Shown one piece after another: positions 12,483 to 23,775 of a DNA stretch of 64,000 bases. Each line of letters begins with the position of its first letter. The stretch's first letter is position 1. The notes beneath the pieces were generated by a model. That model ran no database searches. It had not been told where the DNA came from and saw only the letters and a list, made by a program, of their open reading frames with translations. The translations under genes and the position numbers were made by a program. Source of the DNA: Myrica gale (taxonomy: Eukaryota; Streptophyta; Magnoliopsida; Fagales; Myricaceae); NCBI GenBank assembly GCA_963930655.1, contig OZ005602.1:1371501-1435500 (forward strand). The letters run 5' to 3'.

Positions 12483-12835
12483 TTTTTTCTTTTTCTTTTT
12501 CTTTTTGAAGACGGGTAATTTATTGCAAAGGAGATTTTACAGAGCTTAAGGCTGGGGAAGAGGAGAAGAAGAGAAGAAGTTTAGTCCCCAGCTTCGAGGA
12601 GAATGTGAAGTTTAACAGCTTCATGCAGAGCAAACAGGGCAGGCCGCATGAGCCTCCCTCCCCTACAACTGGTGTTGCGCTATGAATTTCCTTGGAATTC
12701 TGGAATAACAGTGTTCCATGGGAATTTCTGCAGACAGCTGCAAGAAAGTTCACTTTGATATAGCCCGGGGGAGGAGGTTTCCAGTGAGTTTTACAGGATT
12801 GAGATTGGTAATCGAGAGCGCATTGCATGTACACT
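12483..12835 (-). mobile_element. LINE 3' fragment with RNase H-like remnant
   Basis: The minus strand encodes WKPPPPGYIKVNF, followed by AAVCRNSHGTLLF and VVGEGGSCG. This is the start of the RNase H-like domain seen at the end of plant L1-type ORF2 proteins; the LINE at 16505-21730 has WKPPPLGWMKCNTD at the same place. The minus-strand 3' end is A-rich (AAAAAGAAAAAG pattern at 12483-12508). Only the end of the element remains and the frame is damaged. It is a different, older copy than the LINE at 16505. Confidence 0.7.
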
Positions 12836-13620
12836 TACTGCCCCCAACACTACCCTCTTGTTCCCATTACGCACCTCAGCTCTGTTTGTTGCCTTGCTTG
12901 ACCCAAGAGGCAAGAACACGATCAAGTCTTGCTTGGTTTGGGTTCAAAAACTCCTACCCCAAGAAAATGAAGTTGTCCTCTTAACTCTACTGCCTTTTTC
13001 TGCTTTTGTGGACTATTTCCGGCCAACTTGAGAAGTTTAGACTATAAATTTCACAAAGGTCCTCCTCCAAGCAGCATGCAGTGACCGGAACTAGTCCTTG
13101 AAGACGGTCAAGAAAGGGCAGCTTCTAGAGCACCCTTACATCCGTAAGGTAATAAGGACTAGATATGGACTCGTAACCATAATTCAAAAAAGAGAAAGTT
13201 CCTAGTCCAACAGTTGACTTGGACCATTCACTGTGTAGGATACCTAGATGAGGGGGCAGTATTCAAAAGCGAGCATGGATATTGCTCACATTGACTAGTT
13301 GTTTAACACGGTACTAATCCTGGAATTCCTAGAATTGACTATTGTTTAAGTATTTGTTAGGCGTCTTGTGGGAAATTTCTTGCAGTTTGCGCTTGTGGGT
13401 AATGCCTTAAATTTAATTTTTCCAAATTAATGGTAGTCCGTGGTCACAATCTTCGAAGAAAACTGAAACTTTGGGCTAAAAAATCCCTCTTCGAGTCTCC
13501 ACAAAACGTACCCGGCCGGGTTCGACTTGTAGTCATAGAAGCATAATTTAGTTCACAATCTTCAATAATTGAAGTTATCATTTTGAGATTCTACTTCCTA
13601 AGATGTGAACACTTCCTACC
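12836..13620. other. Presumed promoter region of LecRLK copy 2
   Basis: No coding region is supported. It directly precedes the ATG of the intact receptor kinase. I could not identify a convincing TATA box close to the start. Confidence 0.4.
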
Positions 13621-16026
13621 ATGGCTTCAGCATTGCAGTATCCGCTCCCCTTCTTGCTTCTTATTCTTCTGCTGCTATATCCTACAGCTGCTCAAACTCC
13701 CGGAAACATATCTTTAGCCCCATCCCTGACTGCACAGAGGAATGATTCTTACTGGGCATCACTTTCCGGTGACTTTGCTTTTGGCTTCCAACAAATTGGC
13801 CAGGGAGGGTATCTGTTAGCCATCTGGTTCAACAAAATACCAGAAAAAACCGTTGTCTGGTCGGCCAATGGAGATAATCTAGCGCCAAGAGGATCCAAAG
13901 TCGAACTTACTATAAATGGCCAGCTTGTACTCAGTGACCCAACGGGAAAAGAGATCTGGAAAGCTCATTTAGACAGTTCAAGAGTTGCTTATGCAGCCAT
14001 GCTTGATAGCGGAAACTTCGTGCTGGCAAGCACGGATACTGTTTACCTATGGGAGAGTTTTGATAATCCAACTGACACGATATTACCTACAAAGACTCTG
14101 CGTCAGCATGGCAAACTAGTTTCTCGTTACTCGAAAACGAATTATTCTAATGGAAGGTTCCAGTTCACAGTAAAACCGGACGGAAATCTTGTCCTTGAAA
14201 CTAGAGCTTTCCCGATTGATTCTTCTAATCAGGCTTATTGGTCAAGCAAAACGGTAGGTAGTGGCTTTCAGGTGGTCTTCGACCAGTCTGGCTCTGTATA
14301 CCTTGCAGCGAGAAATGGAAGCATACTTAAAATGATATCATCAGATGCTGGCTCTGCAGAGGATTTCTATCAGAGAGCAATCCTTGAATATGATGGAGTT
14401 TTCAGGCATTATTTATACCCAAAAAGCACTACTATTTCAAGATCCGGTAGGTGGCCTGCGGCCTGGACCCCATTGTCCAGCTTCATACCTTCGAATATCT
14501 GTGGAGATATAACACAAGGAACTGGCAGCGGAGCTTGTGGGTTCAACAGCTACTGTACACTAGGAAATGATCAAAGACCAAATTGCCATTGCCCGGAAGG
14601 ATACACCTTCATTGATCCAGATGATGTAGTGAAAGGATGTAAACAGAACTTTCAACCACAAAGTTGTGATGAAGCGTTTCCTGAAACGGATAGTTTTGAT
14701 ATTCGTAACCTGATAAATACAGATTGGCCCCTATCTGATTATGAACATTTTCTAGACCAAACTGAGGATTGGTGCAGGCAAGCTTGCTTGGCTGATTGCT
14801 TCTGCGCTGTTGCCATTTTCAGAAATGGAGAGTGTTGGAAGAAAAAAATTCCCCTTTCCAATGGTAGGATGGAGTCCACTGTCGGAGGAACAGCTCTGAT
14901 AAAAATAAGGAAAGACAATTCTACTTCCAAGCCTTCAGATGCAGATTCAAAGGACAAGGATCGATCAACTCTGATCCTTCTTGGATCAGTGCTCTTAAGC
15001 AGCTCAGTGTTTCTCAACTTCCTCTTGCTGTTGGCAGCCTTTCTCATCTTTTTTCGCTTCAATCATTGGAAGCCAAAGGTTCTTCAACCATACGAAGTTA
15101 TGCCGGGTGTGAACTTGCGAAGCTTCACCTATAAGGAACTAAATAAAGCTACAAATGGATTCAAGGAGGAGCTGGGGAATGGTTCTTTTGCAACAGTATA
15201 TAAAGGAGCTCTAGAATCTGACAATAGAGAACTTGTTGCTGTTAAGAAGTTGTACAATATGGTGAGACAAGGCGATCTGGAGTTCAAAACCGAATTGAGT
15301 GCTATTGGCAGAACGAACCACAGAAATTTGGTTCAACTGCTAGGATTCTGTAATGAGGGTGAGCACCGGTTACTGGTATATGAATTCATGAGTCATGGTT
15401 CTTTAGCAAGCTTCCTCTTTGGAGGTTCAAGGCCTGATTGGTACCAAAGAATGCAAATTGCATTAGGAACTGCAAGAGGGCTGTTTTATTTGCATGAAGA
15501 GTGCAGCACCCAAATCATACATTGTGATATCAAGCCCCAAAATATCCTTGTGGATGACTATTTGACAGCTAGAATTTCTGACTTCGGGTTAGCCAAGCTT
15601 TTGAAGACTGACCAGACTCGAACTGCTACAGGTATCAGGGGAACTAAAGGATACGTTGCACCTGAATGGTTCAGAAACATGCCTGTCACAGTCAAGGTCG
15701 ATGTATACAGCTTCGGCATATTGTTGCTAGAGATCATCTGCTGCAGGAAGAATTTTGAAGCAGAGGTCCAGGATGAAAATGAGATGATACTGGCTGATTG
15801 GGCATATGATTGCTACAAAGACAGGAAGCTGGATCTGTTAGTGGCGAATGATAAAAAGGCTATGGATGACATGAAGAGAGTGGAGACATATGCGATGATT
15901 GCAGTGTGGTGCATTCAGGAGGATCCATCACTAAGACCCACAATGAAGAAAGTTGTACAGATGATGGAAGGAGCTGTTGAAGTCTTGGTGCCCCCAGATC
16001 CATCTTCATTTACGAGTTTAATCTAG
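13621..16026 (+). CDS. G-type lectin S-receptor-like serine/threonine kinase, copy 2 (intact)
   Basis: An uninterrupted 801-codon single exon, the usual length and structure of the LECRK/RLK1 type of G-type lectin receptor kinase. A signal peptide (residues 1-24, cut near TAAQ) is followed by a bulb-type lectin domain (about 28-150), a long extracellular region with an EGF-like CGFNSYCTLGNDQRPNCHCP (about 309-328), a PAN-like cysteine cluster CRQACLADCFCAV (about 384-396), one membrane helix (about 450-476) and a kinase domain (about 502-795). The kinase has a glycine loop GNGSFATVYKG (from 519), Lys542, HCDIKPQN with Asp636, DFG at 654-656 and APE at 680-682. The Cys in place of Arg in HRD makes it a non-RD kinase, a class often linked to pattern recognition and defence. 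ATG at 13621 sits in the good context TACCATGGC. Its ligand is unknown. It is the only whole member of the array. Confidence 0.96.
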   Translation: MASALQYPLPFLLLILLLLYPTAAQTPGNISLAPSLTAQRNDSYWASLSGDFAFGFQQIGQGGYLLAIWFNKIPEKTVVWSANGDNLAPRGSKVELTINGQLVLSDPTGKEIWKAHLDSSRVAYAAMLDSGNFVLASTDTVYLWESFDNPTDTILPTKTLRQHGKLVSRYSKTNYSNGRFQFTVKPDGNLVLETRAFPIDSSNQAYWSSKTVGSGFQVVFDQSGSVYLAARNGSILKMISSDAGSAEDFYQRAILEYDGVFRHYLYPKSTTISRSGRWPAAWTPLSSFIPSNICGDITQGTGSGACGFNSYCTLGNDQRPNCHCPEGYTFIDPDDVVKGCKQNFQPQSCDEAFPETDSFDIRNLINTDWPLSDYEHFLDQTEDWCRQACLADCFCAVAIFRNGECWKKKIPLSNGRMESTVGGTALIKIRKDNSTSKPSDADSKDKDRSTLILLGSVLLSSSVFLNFLLLLAAFLIFFRFNHWKPKVLQPYEVMPGVNLRSFTYKELNKATNGFKEELGNGSFATVYKGALESDNRELVAVKKLYNMVRQGDLEFKTELSAIGRTNHRNLVQLLGFCNEGEHRLLVYEFMSHGSLASFLFGGSRPDWYQRMQIALGTARGLFYLHEECSTQIIHCDIKPQNILVDDYLTARISDFGLAKLLKTDQTRTATGIRGTKGYVAPEWFRNMPVTVKVDVYSFGILLLEIICCRKNFEAEVQDENEMILADWAYDCYKDRKLDLLVANDKKAMDDMKRVETYAMIAVWCIQEDPSLRPTMKKVVQMMEGAVEVLVPPDPSSFTSLI

Positions 16027-16478
16027 ATACTTTTAGCCAATACTATCCTGTCTTAGGTAAAGCAATCTCAAGGGACGGTATGCTCTATAATTGAAATTGA
16101 ATGCAGATGGAAAAATGGGGTGCTAGTAAGAGTTTTCTATTGGTTCTGCAACACTGTAGTTTTCTATTCAACTGGACAAACCTCATACAGTGCAGAATAT
16201 TACATACCGTCATTCAAAAGCACTTGATTGAAGAAACCAATTTGGAAACCTGTGCTTGTGGTACTGTGCAAACTGAGCTGCTTGGTGTTCGTTAAAAATT
16301 TACCATGCTTGTATGAGCAAAATGTTTGTGAAAATCCTGCCTTTATGCTGTCTACTGCAGCAAATGCATTTTGAAAAACTTGTCGGTTCCGTACAATGAA
16401 CCTGAACTGTTGGATGTGTAGCTCAAAGTTGCATTTGTTGTGTATTCCTTGAAATGCAACTTTGTAGAAGGTGCTGAC
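16027..16478. other. 3' flank of LecRLK copy 2
   Basis: Probably 3' UTR and downstream DNA of the receptor kinase. No other gene is seen. It ends at the target duplication of the LINE. Confidence 0.4.
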
Positions 16479-16555
16479 TCTGTCTTTGCAATGCTGGATT
16501 CCTTATATTTTTTTGCTAATCAAAATACCATAACATAGCCAAAAACAAAATCAGA

Positions 16556-17293
16556 TCACACCTGCATATCACAAGCCCGGATATGCTCGGGTATATCAGA
16601 AAGCGACAAAAAACCAATAAGCCCAAAACGAGCAGCCCACTTAGCTAGCAAGTGGGCCTGCTCATTACAACGCCTCGAAACCCAAGCAACTCTCCAATCA
16701 CTTCGCTGCGCCAAACACCGTCGAATGTGTGCCACGAAACCCGAAGCCTCCCACAAGGTAGAAGGTTCGGGAGAGAGGACATCCTTACAAAGCACGAGGG
16801 AATCACATTCAAACAAAACCTTACTCCACCCGAAATTCGAAGCCAAAGACATCGCCTCCGCCAAAGCGAAGGCCTCCCCAACCACCGGGTCCATAGCAAC
16901 TAAACGTTCCGTGTATGCCATACAGAGGGAACTGGAAGAATCTCTGACAGAGACTGCTATGTAAGACCCATTCAGACGGATTGCAACATCCGTATTACAC
17001 TTCATCCAACCCAAAGGAGGAGGTTTCCATTTCATACCTGCAGTTCGCTCCGCCTCCAACCAAGCTCCAGAGTGCTCCGCGTAGCGGCGTCTAACCCCAG
17101 AAATCAGCTCATCAATCTTCACCGGTACTTGTTGATGAACCAGTAAATTATGGGCTTGCCACATGCCATCCATGACCAACGCTGCGTTAAGAATAAAAGC
17201 CCGTACCTTTTGTTGCTCCAACTGCAACAGATTCTCCACGTTCAGGATATAAAAAATCAGTTCAGCAGAAGAAGCTAAGGGAACACAGTCCAT
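16556..17293 (-). pseudogene. LINE ORF2 C-terminal part: RNase H-like domain
   Basis: A 245-codon open stretch. The first 90 or so residues link zf-RVT to RNase H; from WKPPPLGWMKCNTD onwards it has the acidic residues expected of an RNase H fold (D in NTD, E in GEAF, D in ECDS). It is part of the LINE, not a host gene. Confidence 0.85.
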
Positions 17294-18035
17294 CCTGAGA
17301 GCCCAGGGCGACTATCTCCAGACCTTCAAAGCCACATGACACCGAACCATTAGATGCAACGTATCCTCCGACGTGCATCGACACAGAGGACATTGGAATT
17401 GCTCATCATCTTCCCGCTGCAAAATTCGGCCCAATGCTCCCCTAGATGAGAGAGCTCCCACTGCAACCTTCCAGAGCAGCAACTTTAGTCTATCTTGAAT
17501 TTTAGTTGTCCATAGAATGTGCCAGGATTTTTTCCCCAAAGGAAAAATCTCAGGAGCTCGTCTCCCTTGTGCATCCAGCAAGAATGATTTCACCGTAAAT
17601 TTCCCATGGGAGTCACGCGACCACACCCACCGGTCTTCCGTCAAAGAACTAGGAATAGGGAGTCTAAGCACCGCCGCTGCCGAATCTGCATCAAAGAGCT
17701 CATGAATAAGCTCAACGTCCCACTGACCTCCCGGGACACCGTCAAATCAATCACCACCCGGATCCCTGCACGCTCTTGACATCCATCACGCCACACTGGA
17801 ATAAAATTCGGCATAGACGGCAACCAGGGAGCATGTCTGATATCAACATTATCCCCCCTCCTGGGTAAAACGCACACCCCCCTCAGAACCTGAGGATAGA
17901 TGTGAGATCCCGAAATTATCCATGTCGTTGTAAAAGAGAGAGATTTTTGCTTATGATTTCCTCAGTATGTATGTATGATTAAATTAGTGATTTTTGAGTA
18001 TGTATGTATGATTAAATTAGTGATTTTTTTAATGT

Positions 18036-18448
18036 AAGTGTCGACACCTTGAGTGATGGTGTCGACACATTAGACTAAAACCCGAAAGTTTGCATTTTTC
18101 CAGAACTCCCGTAAATTTTGACTAAGTGCTGGAAGTGTCGACACCTTGAGCGATGGTGTCGACACATCCAACTGAAACCCGAGAGTTCGCCTTTTTCCAG
18201 AACTCCCGTGAATTTTGACTAAGTGTTGGAAGTGTCGACACCTTGGGTGATGGTGTCGACACATCTAACTAAAACCCGAGAGTTCGCCTTTTTCCAGAAC
18301 TCCCGTGAATTTTGACTAAGTGTTGGAAGTGTCGACACCTTGAGCGATGGTGTCGACACATCCAACTAATACTCGAAAGTCTGCTTTTTTTTCCGGATCT
18401 CGAGTGAGTTGTAAGCGTCGACACCTTGGGTGATGGTGTCGACACATA
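18036..18448. repeat. Five hairpin-forming tandem repeats in the solo LTR
   Basis: Five units start at about 18036, 18135, 18232, 18329 and 18415 (spacing 99, 97, 97 and 86 bp). Each holds the inverted repeat TGTCGACACC, a 9-base loop such as TTGAGCGAT, then GGTGTCGACA. Units are joined by a conserved spacer containing CCCGAGAGTTCGCC and CCAGAACTCCCGTGAATTTT. The last unit is the most diverged. Confidence 0.93.
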
Positions 18449-18749
18449 TAACTAAATCCCTTAAAAATACGTGAGGTGGAATTCATGAAAAATGGGGGAA
18501 ATAAGGAGGGCATCCCTGTCTTTTCCCCCAAACCCTTTTCGCGTTAAACACCCCCCCTCTCTCTCACGCATTCTCACTTTTCCTTTACCCAAATCATACC
18601 TCCCTTACCCTAAGTCACCCACCCGAAGAAGGAAGAAGGAAGAAGGAGAAGAAGGAGAAGGAGAAAGGAGAAGAAAAGAAGGAGGAAGAGGAGAGAAGCA
18701 AGGTAAAAATCATTGCTGGCCGAAAATCATCCTACTCTTTCTCTCTCTA

Positions 18750-18900
18750 TTTTCTTCTTGTTTTCTCTTGTTGGTTGGTTGTGGGTTGTTGGTTGGTTGT
18801 GGTTTGACGGTGTTCTTGTTTTCTCTTGTTGATTGGTTGTGGTTTGACGGTGTTCTTGTTTTCTCTTGTTGATTGGTTGTGGTTTGATGGTGGGTTGTCT
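18750..18900. repeat. Tandem repeat of about 40 bp in the solo LTR
   Basis: Units containing TTCTTGTTTTCTCTTGTTG, (A/G)TTGGTTGTGG and TTTGA(C/T)GGTG repeat about three times. It is non-coding. Confidence 0.8.
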
Positions 18901-20059
18901 AAGTAGTTTTTCTCCTTGTGATTCATGGATGTTTAGTGTGGATCTATGCATGTTCAAGGTAGATCTTGTAAGTGTTTAAGTGTAGCATAGATTTTTACAT
19001 GAGAACATGGGAACAAAATAGCTGAATCCGACATTAGGGTTCTTGAGAAATTGGTTTGGTGTTCTAGGCGTTTGATAAAAGGCCTAAGAGAGGATTGAAA
19101 CCTAAGTTGAGTAAGTATGGCCGAAACGAGGGGGTTGGTGCATCAGGTTGTGTGTATGCTAGTCCTATTGAGAGCCATAAGCCCTAAGTGTTAGGAATAG
19201 GTTCAGATCTGGGAAAATAGACAAGAGGACCAATAACGCACACTAGGTGTTTGGTAAACAGCCCAAGAGAAATGGGTACATGCAATGGTGTTAACTTGAT
19301 AATTATGGAACCATGGTTTGGTTGTAAACTTCGAGTTGAAGTTGTAAGTGGGAGGAAGGTGAGAGGATGGTTGCTGCTAGGAAAGGTTAAGCTAGCCTTG
19401 GATGTTGGTTATGACATGTAGAGATTCGGATTTTGGTTGTTGGAAATTTGGAGAGTTAGAAAGATTATTGTGATTACTGGAATTTACATATGCAGATTTC
19501 AAGGCTGGAATAGAAAGTGTGTTTTGATGCATTTGTGGTTATCTCTTGATATTTAAGTCCAAATTTTACGGGGTTGGTCTTGAATTTTTTTTAAGTTAAG
19601 AAAGAGAGCGTTTTAAGATAACTTGCATGTGAATTAGAGGTATGACGAATATGTTATGATATGAAAAATTAGTGTGAGGGTCTATTAAAACAGATTTCGT
19701 GTGAGTAATGTATTGATTACTCTATACGTTTAGTGAACCTATGAATAACAATAGTACGGTTCATTGTAGGTAACGAGACGTTCGATACTCAAGCAAGACC
19801 AAGGTAAGTGAAAATAGTAAGTAGCAACTTACGCTTTACAAAACTGGAATGATACACTGCATGAAGAATGTTTATGAATAAGCATATCAAGCATGACATT
19901 ACGAAGCACGACATGAATACATCATGATCATTTGCATTCATTGTCCTCATGAGAAAGGAGAGATTCTATGCAAATGAAAGTACCATTTTTATGCTACCTT
20001 ATGATAAGTTTTTATGACAAGTTAGTTATTGAACCCAAGTCGGTCGGTACCGTACCAAG

Positions 20060-20250
20060 TCAAGAAGGTGCATCCATACCGAAGGACGTTTACGTGAAGG
20101 ATGGATGTCACCTAGGACACCCATACCGAAGGATGCTTGCAAGAAGGATGGGTAGTCCACGAGGTAAGTGCAATCACACTGAAGGATGCTTGCAAGAAGG
20201 TGTGAACCTCAAGGGACGTGTCTAGCCACTGAAGGACGAATGCGAGAAGG
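20060..20250. repeat. Diverged tandem repeats in the solo LTR
   Basis: Three to four diverged units of about 50-60 bp share GAAGGA(T/C)G and GC(A/G)AGAAGG. The short open frame across them has no gene-like features. Confidence 0.6.
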
Positions 20251-21756
20251 TGTGCTAGCTCGACCATATGTAAGGTCCCTAAAGGAAATAAGGGACAGTT
20301 CCAACGGGAACGCACAACCCTGATGTCAGGGGTAAATAGAGGGCAGGTGGCCCATAAGATAAGATGTGAAATGATTTTTTTTTACACAAGCAAGAGTAAG
20401 TGCATGTGCATGTGCATATGCAAACATGAGGCATATACGTGCATCACGGTTCATGATCACGTATGCATCGCATTATGTTTACATGAGTATGATTTCAAGT
20501 TCAAATGCATGCTTATGACTTCAAATCCATGTTTTAGCTATAATTCCTTACTGAGTCTTTCGACTCACAGTTTTAAATTTGTATCATTCCAGATAATGTT
20601 TCAGGGGTGGAATCTTAAAAAGAGGACCTTGAACCCTAGGAGAAGGGTTGTTGTGAATGTCTCTTCCTTGTTGCTTATTTTAGTAAAGCTTTTGATAATT
20701 TTTGCAAGAGCCGGCATGAGCCTTCGTGATGTGGTGGTCATGGGTTTTCGGCTTAGTAAGTTAAGGTTTTAAACTGGTTGATATTTTGAGACCTTGTTAT
20801 AACTACTTCCGATTGGAAACATGTTCTTATGTACGTTATATGCTAGCACGTTAAGGCTTCTTTTAAATATTGAAGCATCATGTTATTTCCGCTGCAATAA
20901 TAGTAGTAAATACGCTTAAGCGTCCCATGTCGGGAATGCTCGCGGCTGTCATTAGCCTCGTTTAGCTAGCGTTCGGGGCGTGACAATAGACCCTCATAAT
21001 CCCCCTCCAAACCCAAGAGCAACTCCTCCTCACAGCGCCCGGGTGCACAGGATCCCCCAAATTGTATTTCAGCTTCACCAAATGAACCCATAACCGCTCT
21101 GGCTCTGAAATCAAGCTCCACCCCAGCTTTGCAATCATAGCCGTATTCATCTTCATCATCTTCCTCACCCCCAAACCCCCAAGCTCCTTGGGTAGACATA
21201 TTTCGTTCCAAGCCCGAGGTGTATAATTTCGAGACTTCTGAGTAGGAAACCCCCACAAAAAATCCTTAAGGATACGATCAATCTGCTCACACCACCCCTT
21301 CGGTAATAGGAAGGTTGACATGCAGTAGATGTGCATCGCAGTCGCCACAGACTTAATAAGAGTGGTCCGGCCCGCTTGGGAAAGAGCTCGGACTTTCCAC
21401 CCTGCTACTTTGGCCAACACCTTTGCTTTCACCTCCTCAAAAGCTTTTTTCCTCGATCTTCCCACAAACAACGGCAGCCCAAGGTATTTTCTATGTATCG
21501 ACATAGCTTTGACCTAAAGAAACTCACACAGTGTTGTTGCCAAGGCCGGGTTAGTATTAGCACTGCAACATAGAGCTGATTTTGTATAATTAACCTGCTG
21601 CCCTGACCACTTTGCATATTTGGTCAAGATGTCATTGACTGCTGCCACTTCTTGCCGATTCCCTCTCACAAAAATCATAATGTCGTCAGCAAACATTAAG
21701 TGAGAAATGGAAGGGGCCGCTCTATGCACTTCTGTCTTTGCAATGCTGGATTCCTT

Positions 21757-23252
21757 CTATGAAAGGCTAGAGGTGTTGTAGAAAGTCGCTTTCTTTGTGT
21801 TTCCTGGCTGTTGAAGACTAAAAGCCATGAAAAGAGCTTGGAATGGGGCTCTAATGTGAGTTATCTAGTTATCATTTCTACGTGCCAGTGACTTTGCCTA
21901 ACGTTTCAATCTAAATTGAGGCTTGCTATTGAAGCTTTTAGTGGTTTTTCCTTTTTCTAGTAATTTTAACTTTCCCAAAACAAAAACATCGAGTAGCATT
22001 GAAAGATGTCTTTCCCACACCTGCAGAGAGCCTCTGCTGATTTTAGGAACTCTGAGTAACAAGGCCACCACAGTTACAGTTAGTGTTGCTAGATGCTAGA
22101 CTAATTCAGACCTAGATCTTTATACGCATAGAAGATGTACTTCCTTGGTTTGAAGCAACCTAACAAAAGACACTAACTTTGCAACTTCTTTTCCCACTTC
22201 ACATTTGTCATCACAGTCCACAGGCAATAATAATGCCGAATAAGCTAAACAAGAATTTTAGCAGCAGTCAAAACCATGGCTATAAATCTAGTAGCAGTTT
22301 TTAAAAAGAGTAATAGAATCTATCCTCATAAGGAAAATTTGAAAATCCTTCGATTTAATTCATTGAGATTGTTTTCTTTGTTAAAATCACACATATGGTT
22401 CTACCTCCTGGTCTTTTCTTTAATAACGAAATTTTAAAACGCTGCTAGATTTTTCTCAAATAACACATTTTTTTTAACCCTGATTGATATTTGACACTAA
22501 AACAGGGAACAAGTGGTGTCCCAATGGTCTTGAGGAAAAGGGTGAAAGTCCTAGGGGGGGGGGGGGAGGAAATCCTCGGATCAAAACCCTGCCCCCCTCC
22601 TCCCCTGCTCCAAGATTTGTTGCATTCTCGTGGAGCTGTGGTGACCGTCCAATGTTTCCTCCTTTTTCGCTTTAAAAAATACATTGCCATAAGCATACAC
22701 AAAAAGAGGTGCATAATACGGGTATATGAAGGAAAGATATGGAAGAAAAAATATAATTTGAAAGATATATTAGAGTACTCGAATATCCTAAAAATTCTAG
22801 TAGAACCCTCATTCTACAAGAATGACGACATAGAGGACAAACAAAATCCAAATAAACCACCAAAAGATGTACCCATTCGGCACGTAAAGACGGCAGCTTA
22901 ATGACAAACACCATGGCCACCACCAAAAGCCATCTTTTCCTATGTTCCTATGATCAATATCTCCCCATCATCACCTAAAAATCTTACGTATCGAAGAAGC
23001 TTACCTGAGATCATGCAGTTGTGCCGAAGGGGAAATTTACATTGGCCTTTAGATTAATCTACTACTCATAAACCATTGACCTTGATGAAACTGAAAAATT
23101 AGGCTAGAGTACAACCTTTTACATTAAGAAAATGCTTCTCTGTTTCTTCCTGCTGTTAGAAACTATATAATCCAGACGAGTAGATCTTCTGTACTTCAAT
23201 TTTGTCGTTTCAATTGCCCTATTTCTTGAAAAAGCGGAATCCTACTTATACT
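21757..23252. other. Intergenic DNA and presumed promoter of LecRLK copy 3
   Basis: No gene is supported; open frames near 22445-22926 cross a G-rich run at 22554-22567 and show no motif. A TATATAA box at 23164-23170 lies 83 bp before the ATG of LecRLK copy 3 and is a plausible core promoter. Confidence 0.45.
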
Positions 23253-23775
23253 ATGGCTTTAGTATGGCAATATTCTGTCTCCTGCTTTGTTCTTGTTCTG
23301 TTGATGCTCAATCCCACCAGTGCCCAAATCTCCAGAAACATATCCTTAGGCTCATCCCTGACCGCCCTCAACACTGACTCTTACTGGCCGTCACCTTCTG
23401 GCAGTGGCGGAGCCAGAAAGTTTGTATAGGGGGGCAGAAACGAAATTTTTTTAAAATAATATGATGAAAAATAAATATAAAATATTATGCGAAAAAAATT
23501 TTCAAAAAAGATTTCAATATATCAATATTTTTTAATACCTGAAGACAAATATGCAAAAAAAAAAATTAGAAGGGAGGGAGGGAGGGGTAGCAGAGCCGAT
23601 ACCCTTCACCTCCCAAAAAAAAAAAATTTACTTACCAATTTATTTTTTTATATTTTTTTTTAAATAAGTTGGCCTGGGCCGACACCCATCAGGCTCAGGC
23701 CCAGGCCAACTACAACCATATTCTCTGAGTTCAGTACATCTTCCTCCATATACGACGGCATACCACTCTCCCAGT

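Larger units (their letters stand above)
17901..20985. mobile_element. Solo LTR, probably of a Ty3/gypsy element with very long LTRs
   Basis: The 3,085-bp sequence begins TGTGAGATCCCG and ends GGGGCGTGACA, with TG...CA termini. It is flanked by the perfect 5-bp duplication ATAGA (17896-17900 and 20986-20990) and sits inside the LINE. No primer-binding site, gag or pol sequence accompanies it. Such a structure arises when the two LTRs of an element recombine. LTRs over 3 kb with this kind of end are known from Tekay/Del-type chromoviruses; the family assignment is inference. It carries three sets of internal tandem repeats. The intact duplication suggests a fairly recent origin, and it must be younger than the LINE. 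Confidence 0.9.
16505..21730 (-). mobile_element. 5'-truncated L1-type LINE, split by a solo LTR
   Basis: A perfect 26-bp direct repeat starting TCTGTCTTTGCAATGCTGG flanks it (16479-16504 and 21731-21756). The 3' end faces left, with a short A tail on the minus strand at 16505-16514. On the minus strand the remaining ORF2 gives the reverse transcriptase FADD motif and thumb-like region (21729-20991), the cysteine-rich zf-RVT block with CPLCRC (about 17390-17370), and an RNase H domain (17020-16560) with NTD, GEAFALAEAM, ECDS and the closing CNEQAHLLAKWA. It has two in-frame stop codons (just before the MSIHRKYL segment at 21504, and at about 17311) and one frameshift near 17730, so it is dead. 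About 2.1 kb is LINE; the rest is the inserted LTR. The perfect long duplication suggests moderate age at most. Confidence 0.93.

Noticed and set aside
18036-18448. Regularly spaced palindromic repeats resembling a CRISPR array
   Set aside because: Units and spacers are both similar between repeats, spacing is 86-99 bp, the array lies within a plant solo LTR, and no cas-like gene is present.
20962-21729. Host reverse-transcriptase or RNase H gene
   Set aside because: It is the truncated ORF2 of a LINE with a 26-bp target duplication, two in-frame stops and a frameshift.
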